DNA from: UBA7446 sp049596455 | Lineage (GTDB): Bacteria > Bacteroidota > Bacteroidia > Flavobacteriales > Flavobacteriaceae | Direction: 5' to 3' | DNA length: 54,421 nucleotides | Assembly (NCBI GenBank): GCA_049596455.1 | Contig: JBMYLP010000011.1 | Location: 1 to 54,421 of the forward strand | Shown: positions 24,999-34,231 of the stretch, piece after piece | Numbering within the stretch: position 1 is the first letter of the stretch | Layout: every line of letters begins with the position of its first letter | The notes under the pieces: model-generated | What the model was told of the DNA's origin: nothing | Seen by the model: the letters and a program-made list of their open reading frames with translations, nothing else | Database searches by the model: none | Program-made: the position numbers and the translations under genes

Positions 24999-26057
24999 TT
25001 ATGCAATATTTTTCGCGATAAAGTCGCCTACATCACTTGTAGTATAGTTCCCCTCTGGGAAGACTTCGGGAGTACAAATGCCTTGTGCAAGTGCCAAATC
25101 AACAGCATTGGTGATGGCATTTGCTTCTTTGTCCATATCAAAATGCGTGAGCATCATTGCTGCAGAAAGAATCATGGCAATGGGATTTGCAATTCCTTTT
25201 CCTGCTCCCTGCGGAAACGATCCGTGAATAGGCTCAAAAAGCGCATGCGTTGCCCCAACAGACGCCGAGGGCAATAATCCAATAGAACCACCAATAACGC
25301 TTCCCTCATCAGAAATAATATCTCCAAAAAGGTTACTAGTGAGAATTACATCAAACTGGCTAGGTGCCAAAATCATTTGCATGGCAGCATTATCCACAAA
25401 CAAAAAGCGAAGCTCAACATCACTGTATTCCGCTTGATGTAACTCGGTTACTACCCTACGCCATAGTCTGGAAGATTCCAATACATTGGCTTTATCAATT
25501 AGTGTAAGAATATTTCTTCTTTTTCTAGCAGCAGCAAATGCCAAATGCGCAATGCGCTCAATTTCAGCTCGAGTATACTCACATAAGTCCGATGCCGTAT
25601 TTTGGTCTTCCGATAAGGTTTTTTCACCAAAATAAATACCGCCAGTAAGCTCGCGATACATCACAAAATCGGTTCCTTTTACACGCTCTTCTTTTAGTGG
25701 AGATTGGTGCAACAAGGCATCAAATGTCTTTACAGGGCGAATATTAGTAAACAACCCTAACGCCTTTCTAATGGCAAGCAACCCTTGCTCCGGGCGTACT
25801 TTTGCGGTTGGATCGTTGTCGTATTTTGGGTCGCCAATAGCCCCAAAAAGTACGGCATCGCTTTCCAAGCTCACTTTTAGGGTAGCTTCGGGAAGTGGCT
25901 CGCCTGTTTTATCAATGGCAACAGCTCCCATGTCTGCATAGGTGTAAGTAAACTCGTGTCCAAATTTTACGGCAACTGCATCTAAGACTTTTACAGCCTC
26001 TTGTACAATTTCGGGTCCAATCCCGTCTCCAGGAAGTACTGCAATTTGTTTTTTCAT
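24999..26057 (-). CDS. leuB: 3-isopropylmalate dehydrogenase
   Basis: This 352-aa protein has the isocitrate/isopropylmalate dehydrogenase fold: LPGDGIGPEI at the start, Arg-rich substrate region (TNIRPVK, MYRELTGGIYFGEK), catalytic Lys/Tyr, Asp in DVILTSNLFGDIISDEGS, and HGSFPQGAGKGIANPIA for NAD. It oxidises and decarboxylates 3-isopropylmalate to 2-oxoisocaproate, the leucine precursor. It is the last gene of leuA-C-D-B, 21 nt after leuD, and ends at the shared terminator. Confidence 0.96.
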   Translation of the reverse strand: MKKQIAVLPGDGIGPEIVQEAVKVLDAVAVKFGHEFTYTYADMGAVAIDKTGEPLPEATLKVSLESDAVLFGAIGDPKYDNDPTAKVRPEQGLLAIRKALGLFTNIRPVKTFDALLHQSPLKEERVKGTDFVMYRELTGGIYFGEKTLSEDQNTASDLCEYTRAEIERIAHLAFAAARKRRNILTLIDKANVLESSRLWRRVVTELHQAEYSDVELRFLFVDNAAMQMILAPSQFDVILTSNLFGDIISDEGSVIGGSIGLLPSASVGATHALFEPIHGSFPQGAGKGIANPIAMILSAAMMLTHFDMDKEANAITNAVDLALAQGICTPEVFPEGNYTTSDVGDFIAKNIA

Positions 26058-26078
26058 CGGTTTTTATTCAATAGGTTA

Positions 26079-26666
26079 TTAGGAGCGATTGAGTTCAAAC
26101 GCCTTGATAGCTTCCTTTTGGCTTAACAAATAATCAATATCGTCATAGCCGTTAAGCAAACACATTTTTTTATATGGATTAAGATCAAAGGATACTACAA
26201 TTCCTGCCTCAGGGACGTTAAGTTCTTGCGCTTCCAAATCAACTTTGGCTTGTGTGACAGGATTTTTATCAATTGCTGCAAATATAGCTTTCAACTGCTC
26301 TGGTGAAACCTGAATAGGAAGTATGCCATTGTTTAGTGCATTTCCTTTAAAAATATCTGCAAAAAAGCTAGACACCACCACACGAAATCCATAATCTGCC
26401 AATGCCCAAGCAGCGTGTTCACGGCTAGACCCACAACCAAAATTGTTTCCTGCTACTAAAATCTGCCCCGCATAAGCACTGTTATTAAGGATGAAATCTG
26501 CTTTGGGTTTGTCGTCTGGGGTATATCGCCAATCGCGAAATAGATTTTCGCCAAACCCTTGACGGTCTGTGGCTTTTAAAAACCTAGCCGGAATAATTTG
26601 ATCTGTATCTACATTTTCTATCGTAAGCGGAACCATACCGCTTTCTAAGATTTGAAATTTTTCCAT
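26079..26666 (-). CDS. leuD: 3-isopropylmalate dehydratase, small subunit
   Basis: This 195-aa protein has the aconitase swivel domain: VDTDQIIPARFLK near residues 19-31 and GNNFGCGSSREHAAWAL (~73-89). With LeuC it isomerises 2-isopropylmalate to 3-isopropylmalate. Its ATG shares one base with the leuC stop, so the two subunits are translationally coupled in equal amounts. Confidence 0.96.
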   Translation of the reverse strand: MEKFQILESGMVPLTIENVDTDQIIPARFLKATDRQGFGENLFRDWRYTPDDKPKADFILNNSAYAGQILVAGNNFGCGSSREHAAWALADYGFRVVVSSFFADIFKGNALNNGILPIQVSPEQLKAIFAAIDKNPVTQAKVDLEAQELNVPEAGIVVSFDLNPYKKMCLLNGYDDIDYLLSQKEAIKAFELNRS

Positions 26667-28042
26667 TAGTGTTGGGTTACATCTACAATTTTACCTGCCA
26701 CCGCTGCTGCGGCTGCTGTTACAGGACTAGCCAATAGCGTTCGTGCGCCTTGCCCTTGTCGTCCTTCAAAGTTTCGGTTTGAAGTAGAAACGCAATAGGC
26801 GCCTGCTGGAATTTTATCATCGTTCATTGCCAAACAAGCAGAGCAACCCGGTTGACGTAATACAAAGCCTGCATCTTCAAAGATGCGATCTAATCCTTCT
26901 GCTACAATTTGTTTCGCCACTTGTTGCGAACCCGGAACGATTAATGCCGATACGTCTGGCGATTTTTGTTTGCCTGCCACGTAGTTTGCGGCAGCTCTAA
27001 AATCCTCAATTCTAGAGTTGGTACAGCTGCCAATAAACACATGACTAATAGGCATATGAAGTAAGTTGCTTCCTGCTCTCAGCCCCATATAATTCAACGA
27101 CTTGATAAAACTAGCATCGTCTAATTCGGGGATTGCATCTCCAATTTTCACACCCATACCCGGGTTTGTTCCGTAGGTAATCATGGGTCGGATATCGGCT
27201 GCATCAAATTGATGTTCTAAGTCAAAAGCTGCACCTTCATCTGTTGGGAGGGTTTTCCAATAAGCGATTTTGTTTTTCAGTTCTTCACCTTTTGGTGCAA
27301 ACTCACGTCCCGAGACGTAATCAAAAGTGGTTTGGTCGGGAGCAATCATACCACCGCGTGCTCCCATTTCAATACTCATATTGCAGACCGTCATACGCCC
27401 TTCCATACTCATTTGCTCAAACACAGAACCAGCGAACTCTACAAAGTAGCCTGTTCCTGCATCGGTGCCTAATTTTGAAATAACGTAAAGAATAACGTCT
27501 TTAGGCTGTACATCGGGGTGTAAATCACCAGAAACGATTACGCGCATACTTTTTGGCTTTGCCACCAACAAGCATTGACTAGCAAACACCTGTGCTACTT
27601 GGCTTGTTCCAATACCAAATGCAATGGTGCCAAACGCACCGTGCGTAGAAGTGTGGCTATCGCCACAAACCATGGTCATTCCGGGTTGGGTAATGCCCAA
27701 TTCGGGACCTATAACATGAACAATTCCTTGATAGGGGTGCCCCAAGCCGTAAAGTGTTACATTGTGTTTTTCACAATTTTCAGAAAGTTGTGCCACTTGC
27801 TTGCGCGAAAGCGCATCTTGAATGGGTAAATGCTGATTTTCAGTGGGAACGTTATGGTCGGCAGTAGCTACAACTTGCTGTGGTCTAAAGAGCGGAATCC
27901 CTTTTTCATCCAGCACATTAAACGCTTGCGGACTGGTAACTTCGTGGATTAAATGCTTGTCAATGTACAAGATGTCTGGGCCGTTTTCTACGGATGACAC
28001 CACGTGGCTATCCCAGACCTTATCAAAAAGTGTTTTCTTCAT
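26666..28042 (-). CDS. leuC: 3-isopropylmalate dehydratase, large subunit
   Basis: This 458-aa aconitase-family protein carries the 4Fe-4S ligands: Cys in FIGSCTNSRIEDF and the pair in RQPGCSACLAMN. Other signatures are VCGDSHTSTHGAFG and ATADHNVPT near the N-terminus. It is the catalytic partner of LeuD and sits 6 nt after leuA. The length matches bacterial LeuC (~465). Confidence 0.96.
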   Translation of the reverse strand: MKKTLFDKVWDSHVVSSVENGPDILYIDKHLIHEVTSPQAFNVLDEKGIPLFRPQQVVATADHNVPTENQHLPIQDALSRKQVAQLSENCEKHNVTLYGLGHPYQGIVHVIGPELGITQPGMTMVCGDSHTSTHGAFGTIAFGIGTSQVAQVFASQCLLVAKPKSMRVIVSGDLHPDVQPKDVILYVISKLGTDAGTGYFVEFAGSVFEQMSMEGRMTVCNMSIEMGARGGMIAPDQTTFDYVSGREFAPKGEELKNKIAYWKTLPTDEGAAFDLEHQFDAADIRPMITYGTNPGMGVKIGDAIPELDDASFIKSLNYMGLRAGSNLLHMPISHVFIGSCTNSRIEDFRAAANYVAGKQKSPDVSALIVPGSQQVAKQIVAEGLDRIFEDAGFVLRQPGCSACLAMNDDKIPAGAYCVSTSNRNFEGRQGQGARTLLASPVTAAAAAVAGKIVDVTQH

Positions 28043-28048
28043 GTAAGT

Positions 28049-29206
28049 TTAACTAATACCGGCAGTTTTTACGATTTCAGGAATATCGTCGTCGGTAATT
28101 TCTTTCTTTCTATCTGCAAAGTTTAAAAAAGTAGCATATGCCAAATCGAGTTCTTCTTTGGTAAGCTCTATGCCGATGTTCTTAGCGCGATAGGCAAGTG
28201 CGGCACGACCGCTACGAGCCGTAAGTACGATAGAAGACGTATCTACCCCCACGTCATGAGGATTGATAATCTCATAGGTTTCACGGTTTTTGATTACGCC
28301 ATCTTGATGAATACCCGAACTATGCGCAAAGGCATTTGCACCCACAATGGCTTTGTTTGGCTGCACGACCATGCCCATTGCTTCCGAAACCATGCGGCTG
28401 GTTTCTGATAATAATTGCGTTTGGATATTTGTGTCTAGTCCTAAATCTGGGTGCTGACGCATAATCATAACTACTTCTTCTAAGGAAGTATTTCCGGCAC
28501 GTTCGCCAATACCATTTATGGTGCATTCAATTTGGCGTGCGCCATTAATAACCCCTGAAATGGAATTTGCGGTTGCTAGTCCTAAATCGTTATGGCAATG
28601 ACACGAAAGCGTTGCCTTGTGAATAGAAGGCACATGCTCCATTAAGTATTTTATTTTGGCTCCGTATTCTTCGGGAAGGCAATATCCTGTGGTGTCGGGA
28701 ATATTTAAAACGGTAGCTCCTGCCTGTATCATGGCTTCGCATACTTGTGCTAGATAGGCGTTGTCTGTTCTTCCCGCATCCTCGGCATAAAACTCAATGT
28801 CTTCAACAAATTTTTTAGCATGCTTTACAGCAGCTACACCACGCTCAATAATTTTTTCACGAGTAGAGCGAAATTTATGTTCGATATGCGAATCTGAAGT
28901 GCCAATTCCAGTGTGAATTCTTGCACGTTTGGCAGGTTTTAACGCTTCTGCTGCTACTTCAATATCTTTTTGAACTGCACGTGTAAGCCCGCAAACAATA
29001 GCATTTTCTACTGTTTTGGCTACATCGCTGACGGCTTCAAAATCACCGGGAGAGGAAATGGGAAATCCTGCTTCTATAATGTCAACACCAAGAGTATCAA
29101 GACGTTTTGCAAGAATCAATTTTTGTTCCTTGTTTAGCTTACAGCCAGGAACCTGTTCGCCGTCGCGCAAGGTGGTGTCAAAAATTTGAACGTGTTCTTT
29201 TCCCAT
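28049..29206 (-). CDS. leuA: 2-isopropylmalate synthase, short form lacking regulatory domain
   Basis: This 385-aa protein has the TIM-barrel active site (FDTTLRDGEQVPG near residue 9; metal ligands in CHCHNDLGLATANS; NGIGERAGN) and a linker/subdomain after ~residue 285. LeuA proteins of about 515 aa have a C-terminal leucine-sensing domain; this one stops before it. It condenses acetyl-CoA with 2-oxoisovalerate. Its place at the head of leuA-C-D-B argues for isopropylmalate synthase rather than homocitrate or citramalate synthase. Absence of the domain suggests that end-product control, if any, is not by that route. I recall short LeuA forms as usual in Bacteroidota. Confidence 0.92.
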   Translation of the reverse strand: MGKEHVQIFDTTLRDGEQVPGCKLNKEQKLILAKRLDTLGVDIIEAGFPISSPGDFEAVSDVAKTVENAIVCGLTRAVQKDIEVAAEALKPAKRARIHTGIGTSDSHIEHKFRSTREKIIERGVAAVKHAKKFVEDIEFYAEDAGRTDNAYLAQVCEAMIQAGATVLNIPDTTGYCLPEEYGAKIKYLMEHVPSIHKATLSCHCHNDLGLATANSISGVINGARQIECTINGIGERAGNTSLEEVVMIMRQHPDLGLDTNIQTQLLSETSRMVSEAMGMVVQPNKAIVGANAFAHSSGIHQDGVIKNRETYEIINPHDVGVDTSSIVLTARSGRAALAYRAKNIGIELTKEELDLAYATFLNFADRKKEITDDDIPEIVKTAGIS

Positions 29207-29224
29207 TCATTTAAAGGTTAAGGG

Positions 29225-29232
29225 CAAAAGTA
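29225..29232 (-). promoter_or_regulatory. Putative -7 element of the leu operon promoter
   Basis: TACTTTTG on the minus strand fits TAnnTTTG and ends 18 nt before the leuA ATG. The position 19 nt further upstream reads TTTT, a partial -33 match. No leader peptide or attenuator hairpin is seen in the 96-nt gap. Confidence 0.55.
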
Positions 29233-29302
29233 ACCATTTTTAACTATAATGAAAATGGAAAAATGAGTACAAATCTATACTACTGTGATTTGTGAAAAAT
29301 CA

Positions 29303-29986
29303 TTAAACCTTTTGCGTGTTCACATCATCCCACAGCGCATCTTTTGGGGGAGGTGCCGTAAATGTTAGGGGCTCTTTTAGTGTTGGATGCGTAATGGTTA
29401 GTTTTCTTGCATGTAAATGAATACTACCGTCTTTGTTGGGTCGTTTTGCTCCGTATTTTAGGTCACCTTTAATACTTAATCCTTCTGCGCTTAATTGCGC
29501 TCTTATTTGATGGTGCCTTCCTGTTAGTAATTCAATTTCAAGCAAACTGTATCGGTCAAATGTTTGTTTTTTGGTGTAAGTGAGTTTTGCAATTTTGCTG
29601 TTGGGCACTTCCTTTTTGTGCGCATACGATTTGTTTTGTGAAGCCTTACGCACCAAATAATGTTTCAATTGGATAGGGGATGCATTTGGCGTTCCAGTCA
29701 CCATTGCCCAGTATATTTTTTGGGTCGATTTTTCGACAAATTGCTTGTTAAGGCGTGTCAATGCCTTTGAAGTTTTTGCCAGTACCATAACCCCACTTGT
29801 TGGCCGGTCTAATCTGTGAGGCAAGCCCAAATACACATTTCCAGGCTTTTGGTCGCGGTGCTTGATCATGTTTTTACATACATCCAAAACAGATGCATCT
29901 CCTGTGTTATCGCCTTGCGAAAGCATCCCTGCCGGTTTGTTTATCACCAGCAAATGATTGTCTTCAAAAAGAATTTCAGGGAGCAA
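29303..29986 (-). CDS. RluA-family RNA pseudouridine synthase
   Basis: This 227-aa protein has the catalytic motif HRLDRPTSG with Asp60 and the family blocks NKPAGMLSQ and GRHHQIRAQL. It has no N-terminal S4 domain, as in the short RluA/RsuA-like members that modify rRNA or tRNA; the target site cannot be told. The start is TTG at 29986, directly after the panB TAA (29987-29989), so it is probably re-initiated from panB. It ends 96 nt before leuA. Confidence 0.88.
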   Translation of the reverse strand: MLPEILFEDNHLLVINKPAGMLSQGDNTGDASVLDVCKNMIKHRDQKPGNVYLGLPHRLDRPTSGVMVLAKTSKALTRLNKQFVEKSTQKIYWAMVTGTPNASPIQLKHYLVRKASQNKSYAHKKEVPNSKIAKLTYTKKQTFDRYSLLEIELLTGRHHQIRAQLSAEGLSIKGDLKYGAKRPNKDGSIHLHARKLTITHPTLKEPLTFTAPPPKDALWDDVNTQKV

Positions 29987-30805
29987 TTAGTACTGTTCGT
30001 CTTTATTGGGGAAATCGCTGGACTTTACGTCTTTAACGTAGCGTTGCACAGCATCTGTCATTTGGTCGTACAAATTCATGTACCTACGCAAAAACCTTGG
30101 GCTAAATTCGGTCGTAAGTCCAAGCATGTCATGCAATACTAAAACTTGTCCGTCAACACCATTTCCTGCGCCAATGCCAATAACAGGTATGTTGACCTCT
30201 TTGGCTACTTTGGCAGCTAGCGCAGCGGGAATCTTTTCTAGTACCAACGCAAAACAACCTAATTGCTCAAGCAACTTTGCGTCCTCTAAAAGTTTTTTGG
30301 CTTCGGCTTCTTCTCTAGCACGAACCGTATATGTCCCAAATTTATATATAGATTGTGGGGTTAATCCAAGATGCCCCATAACAGGAATTCCTGCATTTAA
30401 AATACGGGTCATGGAGTCTTTAATTTCAGCGCCTCCTTCAATTTTTACTGCATGTGCACCTGCTTCTTTCATAATCCGAATGGAAGAGCGCAAAGCTTCT
30501 TTTGGATCGGATTGGTAGCTTCCAAAAGGCAAATCTACCACCACCAAAGCACGTTTTACAGCACGCACTACTGCTGTGGCGTGATATAGCATTTGGTCGA
30601 TGGTAATGGGCAATGTGGTTTCATGCCCAGACATCACATTTGACGCCGAATCTCCTACCAAAATCACATCGATATTTGCGGCGTCCACCGCTTTTGCCAT
30701 AGAAAAATCGTATGCTGTAAGCATCGAAATTTTTTCTCCTGCCTGTTTCATTTCAATTAGCGAGTTTGTGGTCACACGCTTGTACGCTTTTTTAGCAGCT
30801 GACAT
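29987..30805 (-). CDS. panB: 3-methyl-2-oxobutanoate hydroxymethyltransferase
   Basis: This 272-aa TIM-barrel protein has MLTAYDFSMAKAVD, VGDSASNVMSGHETT with metal-binding Asp, LPFGSYQSDP, GAHAVKIEGG and VIGIGAGNGVDGQVLVLHD, the family's conserved line. It adds a hydroxymethyl group to 2-oxoisovalerate, the first committed step to pantothenate. The ATG at 30805 (MSAAKKAYK) is preferred over a 15-codon extension because a TAnnTTTG element lies just upstream of it. It leads a minus-strand run with rluA-like and leuA-C-D-B. Confidence 0.95.
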   Translation of the reverse strand: MSAAKKAYKRVTTNSLIEMKQAGEKISMLTAYDFSMAKAVDAANIDVILVGDSASNVMSGHETTLPITIDQMLYHATAVVRAVKRALVVVDLPFGSYQSDPKEALRSSIRIMKEAGAHAVKIEGGAEIKDSMTRILNAGIPVMGHLGLTPQSIYKFGTYTVRAREEAEAKKLLEDAKLLEQLGCFALVLEKIPAALAAKVAKEVNIPVIGIGAGNGVDGQVLVLHDMLGLTTEFSPRFLRRYMNLYDQMTDAVQRYVKDVKSSDFPNKDEQY

Positions 30806-30817
30806 ATTTCTTTTTTC

Positions 30818-30825
30818 CAAAAATA
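30818..30825 (-). promoter_or_regulatory. Putative -7 element of panB promoter
   Basis: TATTTTTG on the minus strand fits TAnnTTTG and ends 12 nt before the panB ATG (30805). The -33 position is not clear. It lies in the 111-nt space shared with the divergent dnaK. Confidence 0.45.
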
Positions 30826-30916
30826 CACTATTGAGCGCATATGTATGCAATATGACATCCTGTCAGTAAATTCAATTGGCATAATGATTGACAATGGTTA
30901 GTAAAATATTTTAATA

Positions 30917-32818
30917 ATGAGTAAGATTATCGGTATTGATTTAGGAACAACCAACTCGTGTGTTTCTGTAATGGAGGGTAATGAACCCGTCGTAATTCCA
31001 AACGCAGAAGGAAAGCGTACTACTCCTTCGGTTATTGCGTTTGTAGAAGGCGGCGAAATAAAAGTAGGCGACCCTGCAAAGCGTCAAGCGGTTACCAATC
31101 CCACCAAGACTATTTCTTCTATCAAAAGATTTATGGGGAATAAGTTTTCAGAATCCAAAAACGATGTTGAGCGTGTTCCATATAAAGTAGTAAAAGGCGA
31201 TAACGATACGCCTCGTGTAGATATTGATGGTCGTTTGTACACCGCGCAGGAACTTTCTGCTATGGTGTTGCAAAAAATGAAGAAAACTGCCGAGGACTAC
31301 TTAGGTCAAACGGTTACAGAAGCGGTGATTACTGTCCCTGCTTATTTTAACGATGCACAGCGTCAAGCGACCAAAGAAGCAGGAGAAATCTCTGGACTTA
31401 AAGTACAGCGTATCATTAACGAGCCAACGGCTGCTGCCTTGGCTTATGGTTTAGACAAAGGCGGTTCGGACAAAAAAATTGCCGTATATGACCTTGGTGG
31501 AGGTACATTTGATATTTCCGTTCTTGAGCTTGGCGATGGCGTTTTTGAGGTACTTGCTACAAACGGAGACACGCATTTAGGTGGAGACGATTTTGACGAT
31601 GTCATTATTCATTGGTTGGCATATGAATTTGAAGAGGCAGAAGATATTGATCTTCGCAAAGACCCAATGGCACTTCAACGTTTAAAAGAAGCTGCCGAAA
31701 AAGCAAAAATTGAATTGTCGTCTTCTACACAAACGGAAATCAATTTACCTTATATAACGGCAACGGCATCTGGGCCAAAACACTTGGTGAAAACACTTAC
31801 ACGTGCCAAGTTTGAGCAACTTGCCGACGAGCTTGTAAAACGCTCTATGAATCCAGTGAAAAATGCCCTTGACGATGCAGGACTTTCTACTGGCGATATT
31901 GACGAGGTTATTTTGGTGGGTGGTTCTACGCGAATTCCTGTGATTCAAGAAGAAGTGGAAAAATTCTTTGGAAAAAAGCCTTCAAAAGGAGTAAATCCAG
32001 ATGAGGTTGTTGCTATTGGAGCAGCTATTCAAGGAGGTGTCCTTACAGGAGATGTGAAAGACGTATTGCTTTTGGATGTTACGCCTCTTTCGTTGGGCAT
32101 TGAAACCATGGGCGGTGTGATGACAAAATTGATTGAATCCAACACTACGATTCCGACGAAGAAATCACAAGTGTTTTCTACGGCTGCCGACAACCAGCCT
32201 TCGGTAGAAATCCACGTATTACAAGGCGAGCGTTCTATGGCTACTGATAACAAAACCATTGGGCGTTTTCACTTAGATGGGATTCCACCAGCGCAGCGTG
32301 GCGTGCCGCAAATTGAAGTTACCTTTGATATTGATGCCAATGGACTGATTCACGTAACGGCACTCGATAAAGCCACTAATAAGTCTCAGGACATTCGTAT
32401 TGAAGCGTCTTCTGGACTTACAGAAGAGGAAATTGAGCGTATGCGCAAAGAAGCGGAAGCAAACGCAGATGCGGATAAAAAAGCTAAAGAGGAAGCAGAT
32501 GTTTTAAACAATGCCGACCAAATGATTTTCCAAACGGAAAAGCAATTGAAAGAATTTGGCGACAAGCTCTCTGCAGATAAAAAAGCACCTATCGAAACGG
32601 CTCTTGAAGCACTTAAAAAAGCCTATGAGTCTAAAGATTTGGATGCAATTAAACCTGCATTAGACAACATAAACGAAGCCTGGAAACAAGCTTCTGAAGA
32701 AATGTACAAAGCGCAGCAAGAGACTGGGGGACAAGCCCCACCAACAGACGATGCTGCCGCATCTTCATCCTCCGACGATGATGATGTAGAAGATGTTGAT
32801 TTTGAAGAAGTAAAATAA
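30917..32818 (+). CDS. dnaK: Chaperone DnaK (Hsp70)
   Basis: This 633-aa protein has all Hsp70 marks: IGIDLGTTNSCVSV at the N-terminus, VYDLGGGTFDIS and VILVGGSTRIP in the ATPase domain, the linker DVLLLDVTPLSLGIE, and a C-terminal lid ending in an acidic tail (DDDVEDVDFEEVK). It folds and disaggregates proteins in the cytoplasm with DnaJ and GrpE, whose genes are not adjacent. No CIRCE-like inverted repeat was seen upstream. A GC-rich hairpin follows 12 nt after the stop. Confidence 0.98.
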   Translation: MSKIIGIDLGTTNSCVSVMEGNEPVVIPNAEGKRTTPSVIAFVEGGEIKVGDPAKRQAVTNPTKTISSIKRFMGNKFSESKNDVERVPYKVVKGDNDTPRVDIDGRLYTAQELSAMVLQKMKKTAEDYLGQTVTEAVITVPAYFNDAQRQATKEAGEISGLKVQRIINEPTAAALAYGLDKGGSDKKIAVYDLGGGTFDISVLELGDGVFEVLATNGDTHLGGDDFDDVIIHWLAYEFEEAEDIDLRKDPMALQRLKEAAEKAKIELSSSTQTEINLPYITATASGPKHLVKTLTRAKFEQLADELVKRSMNPVKNALDDAGLSTGDIDEVILVGGSTRIPVIQEEVEKFFGKKPSKGVNPDEVVAIGAAIQGGVLTGDVKDVLLLDVTPLSLGIETMGGVMTKLIESNTTIPTKKSQVFSTAADNQPSVEIHVLQGERSMATDNKTIGRFHLDGIPPAQRGVPQIEVTFDIDANGLIHVTALDKATNKSQDIRIEASSGLTEEEIERMRKEAEANADADKKAKEEADVLNNADQMIFQTEKQLKEFGDKLSADKKAPIETALEALKKAYESKDLDAIKPALDNINEAWKQASEEMYKAQQETGGQAPPTDDAAASSSSDDDDVEDVDFEEVK

Positions 32819-32830
32819 CTACAATTCATT

Positions 32831-32860
32831 GCGCCCCGCACAGCGGGGCGCAACACTTTT
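32831..32860 (+). terminator. Hairpin after dnaK
   Basis: A GC-rich stem (32831-32838 GCGCCCCG with 32844-32851; a ninth pair possible) is followed at 32856-32861 by a short T run. It lies between dnaK and the thioesterase ATG at 32862 and could terminate or attenuate read-through. Confidence 0.7.
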
Positions 32861-32861
32861 T

Positions 32862-33281
32862 ATGGATAACAAAACCATTTTAAAGCTTTTGCAAGAAAGA
32901 TGTGCCAATACGTTGGTAGATACGCTGGGTGTTACTTTTGTGGAATTAGGCGAAGATTATTTGGTGGCTAAAATGCCTGTGACTTCGGCGGTGCATCAAG
33001 TAGATGGTGTTTTGCACGGGGGTGCAACAGCTGCTTTGGCAGAAACTGTGGGTAGTGCGGCTTGTGCTATTTTTTGCAAAACCGATGATGTTATCATGCG
33101 CGGCATAGAAGTTTCTGCAAATCATGTTAGGGGAGTTCGCTCGGGTTTTGTTTATGCTAAGGCAACTGCCGCACACAAAGGGAAAACCATGCAGCATTGG
33201 TCTATTCAGATAACGGACGATGCTAACAAACTGGTTTCTTCTTGTAAGTTGACAACACTTACCCTTCCAAAGAAAAAATAG
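32862..33281 (+). CDS. Hotdog-fold thioesterase (PaaI/MenI-like)
   Basis: This 139-aa protein starts at ATG 32862 (MDNKTILKLL); an 11-codon extension would run back through the terminator hairpin. It has the hotdog-fold active-site stretch HQVDGVLHGGATAALAET at ~49-66, with the Glu of the helix as likely general base. Such enzymes hydrolyse acyl-CoA thioesters; family members act in phenylacetate catabolism, menaquinone or siderophore synthesis. Nothing nearby shows which applies. Confidence 0.82.
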   Translation: MDNKTILKLLQERCANTLVDTLGVTFVELGEDYLVAKMPVTSAVHQVDGVLHGGATAALAETVGSAACAIFCKTDDVIMRGIEVSANHVRGVRSGFVYAKATAAHKGKTMQHWSIQITDDANKLVSSCKLTTLTLPKKK

Positions 33282-33310
33282 TTTTTGTACATTTCTAAAA
33301 ATTATTAGAT

Positions 33311-34231
33311 ATGTATATTGAGCAAGTAGGCAAAGACACCAACGCATTTTGGTTGTATGTTGTAGGTGTTTTGATTTTAGGGGTTGTACTTTTTATTGGA
33401 AATATCCCGTTTGGTATTGCGCTCGTTGCCGAGGGTGGAATTAGTGCTGCTCAACTCAGCTTATCCGAACAATTACAAGTTCTCCCCGCCAACACCACAC
33501 TTTTTTTACTACTTCTTCCTTTTGCGTTGGTTTTTGGCGCTATTTTGTTACTGACCAGAGTGCTTCATAAACTTTCGCTGCGTGAACTTATCACTTCACG
33601 TCCAAAAGTGGATTGGAAACGGATTGGTTTTGGTTTTGGAACGGTGGCAGTATCTTTTATCCTAATGCTTGCTGTAAGCTATTTTATGGATCCAGAATCT
33701 TTACAATGGAATTTTAAGCCGAAAGCCTTTGCCGTATTGGTCTTGATAAGCGTTCTTATGGTACCCTTGCAAACCAGCGCAGAAGAACTCTTTTTTAGAG
33801 GCTATTTGATGCAAGGGCTGGGAAGAATTTTCCCTAAACGACTACTCCCTTTTGTGATTTCTTCAGCCTTATTTGGACTATTACACTTTGCTAATCCAGA
33901 AGTTGACAAGTTGGGCAATGTCATTTTAATTACTTATTTGGCTACAGGGTTTTTCCTTGGCGCAATTACGTTAATAGATGAAGGCCTAGAACTAGCGTTA
34001 GGTTTTCATGCAGGTAATAATCTTTTTCTGTCGTTGTTTTTAACATCAGACTGGACGGTTTTTCAAACCGACTCGCTTTTTTTAGATGTGTCTGAACCCA
34101 ATGTGCTGATGTATATCATTGGACCGCTAGTGATATACTCCCTTTTATTTATGATTTATGCCAAAAAATATAAATGGAAAAACGTTGCTGCTCACTTAAT
34201 TGGTTCGCCTACAGTTGAAGCCTCATCTTGA
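33311..34231 (+). CDS. CPBP family intramembrane glutamic endopeptidase
   Basis: This 306-aa protein has about seven to eight membrane helices. The CPBP/Rce1 motifs are present: Glu158-Glu159-xxx-Arg163 (EELFFRGYLMQGL), His192 (LLHFAN) and a later His/Asn in FHAGNN. Such proteases cleave within membranes and in other bacteria act on prenylated proteins, bacteriocins or sensor regulators; the substrate here is unknown. Its 3' end overlaps the convergent GNAT gene by 23 nt. Confidence 0.85.
   Translation: MYIEQVGKDTNAFWLYVVGVLILGVVLFIGNIPFGIALVAEGGISAAQLSLSEQLQVLPANTTLFLLLLPFALVFGAILLLTRVLHKLSLRELITSRPKVDWKRIGFGFGTVAVSFILMLAVSYFMDPESLQWNFKPKAFAVLVLISVLMVPLQTSAEELFFRGYLMQGLGRIFPKRLLPFVISSALFGLLHFANPEVDKLGNVILITYLATGFFLGAITLIDEGLELALGFHAGNNLFLSLFLTSDWTVFQTDSLFLDVSEPNVLMYIIGPLVIYSLLFMIYAKKYKWKNVAAHLIGSPTVEASS

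Noticed and set aside
29207..29302. Leucine-rich leader peptide or attenuator before leuA
   Set aside because: No Leu-rich frame and no terminator hairpin are seen in the 96 nt.
30078..30518. 146-codon plus-strand frame within panB
   Set aside because: It mirrors panB; its composition is that of a reversed coding strand.
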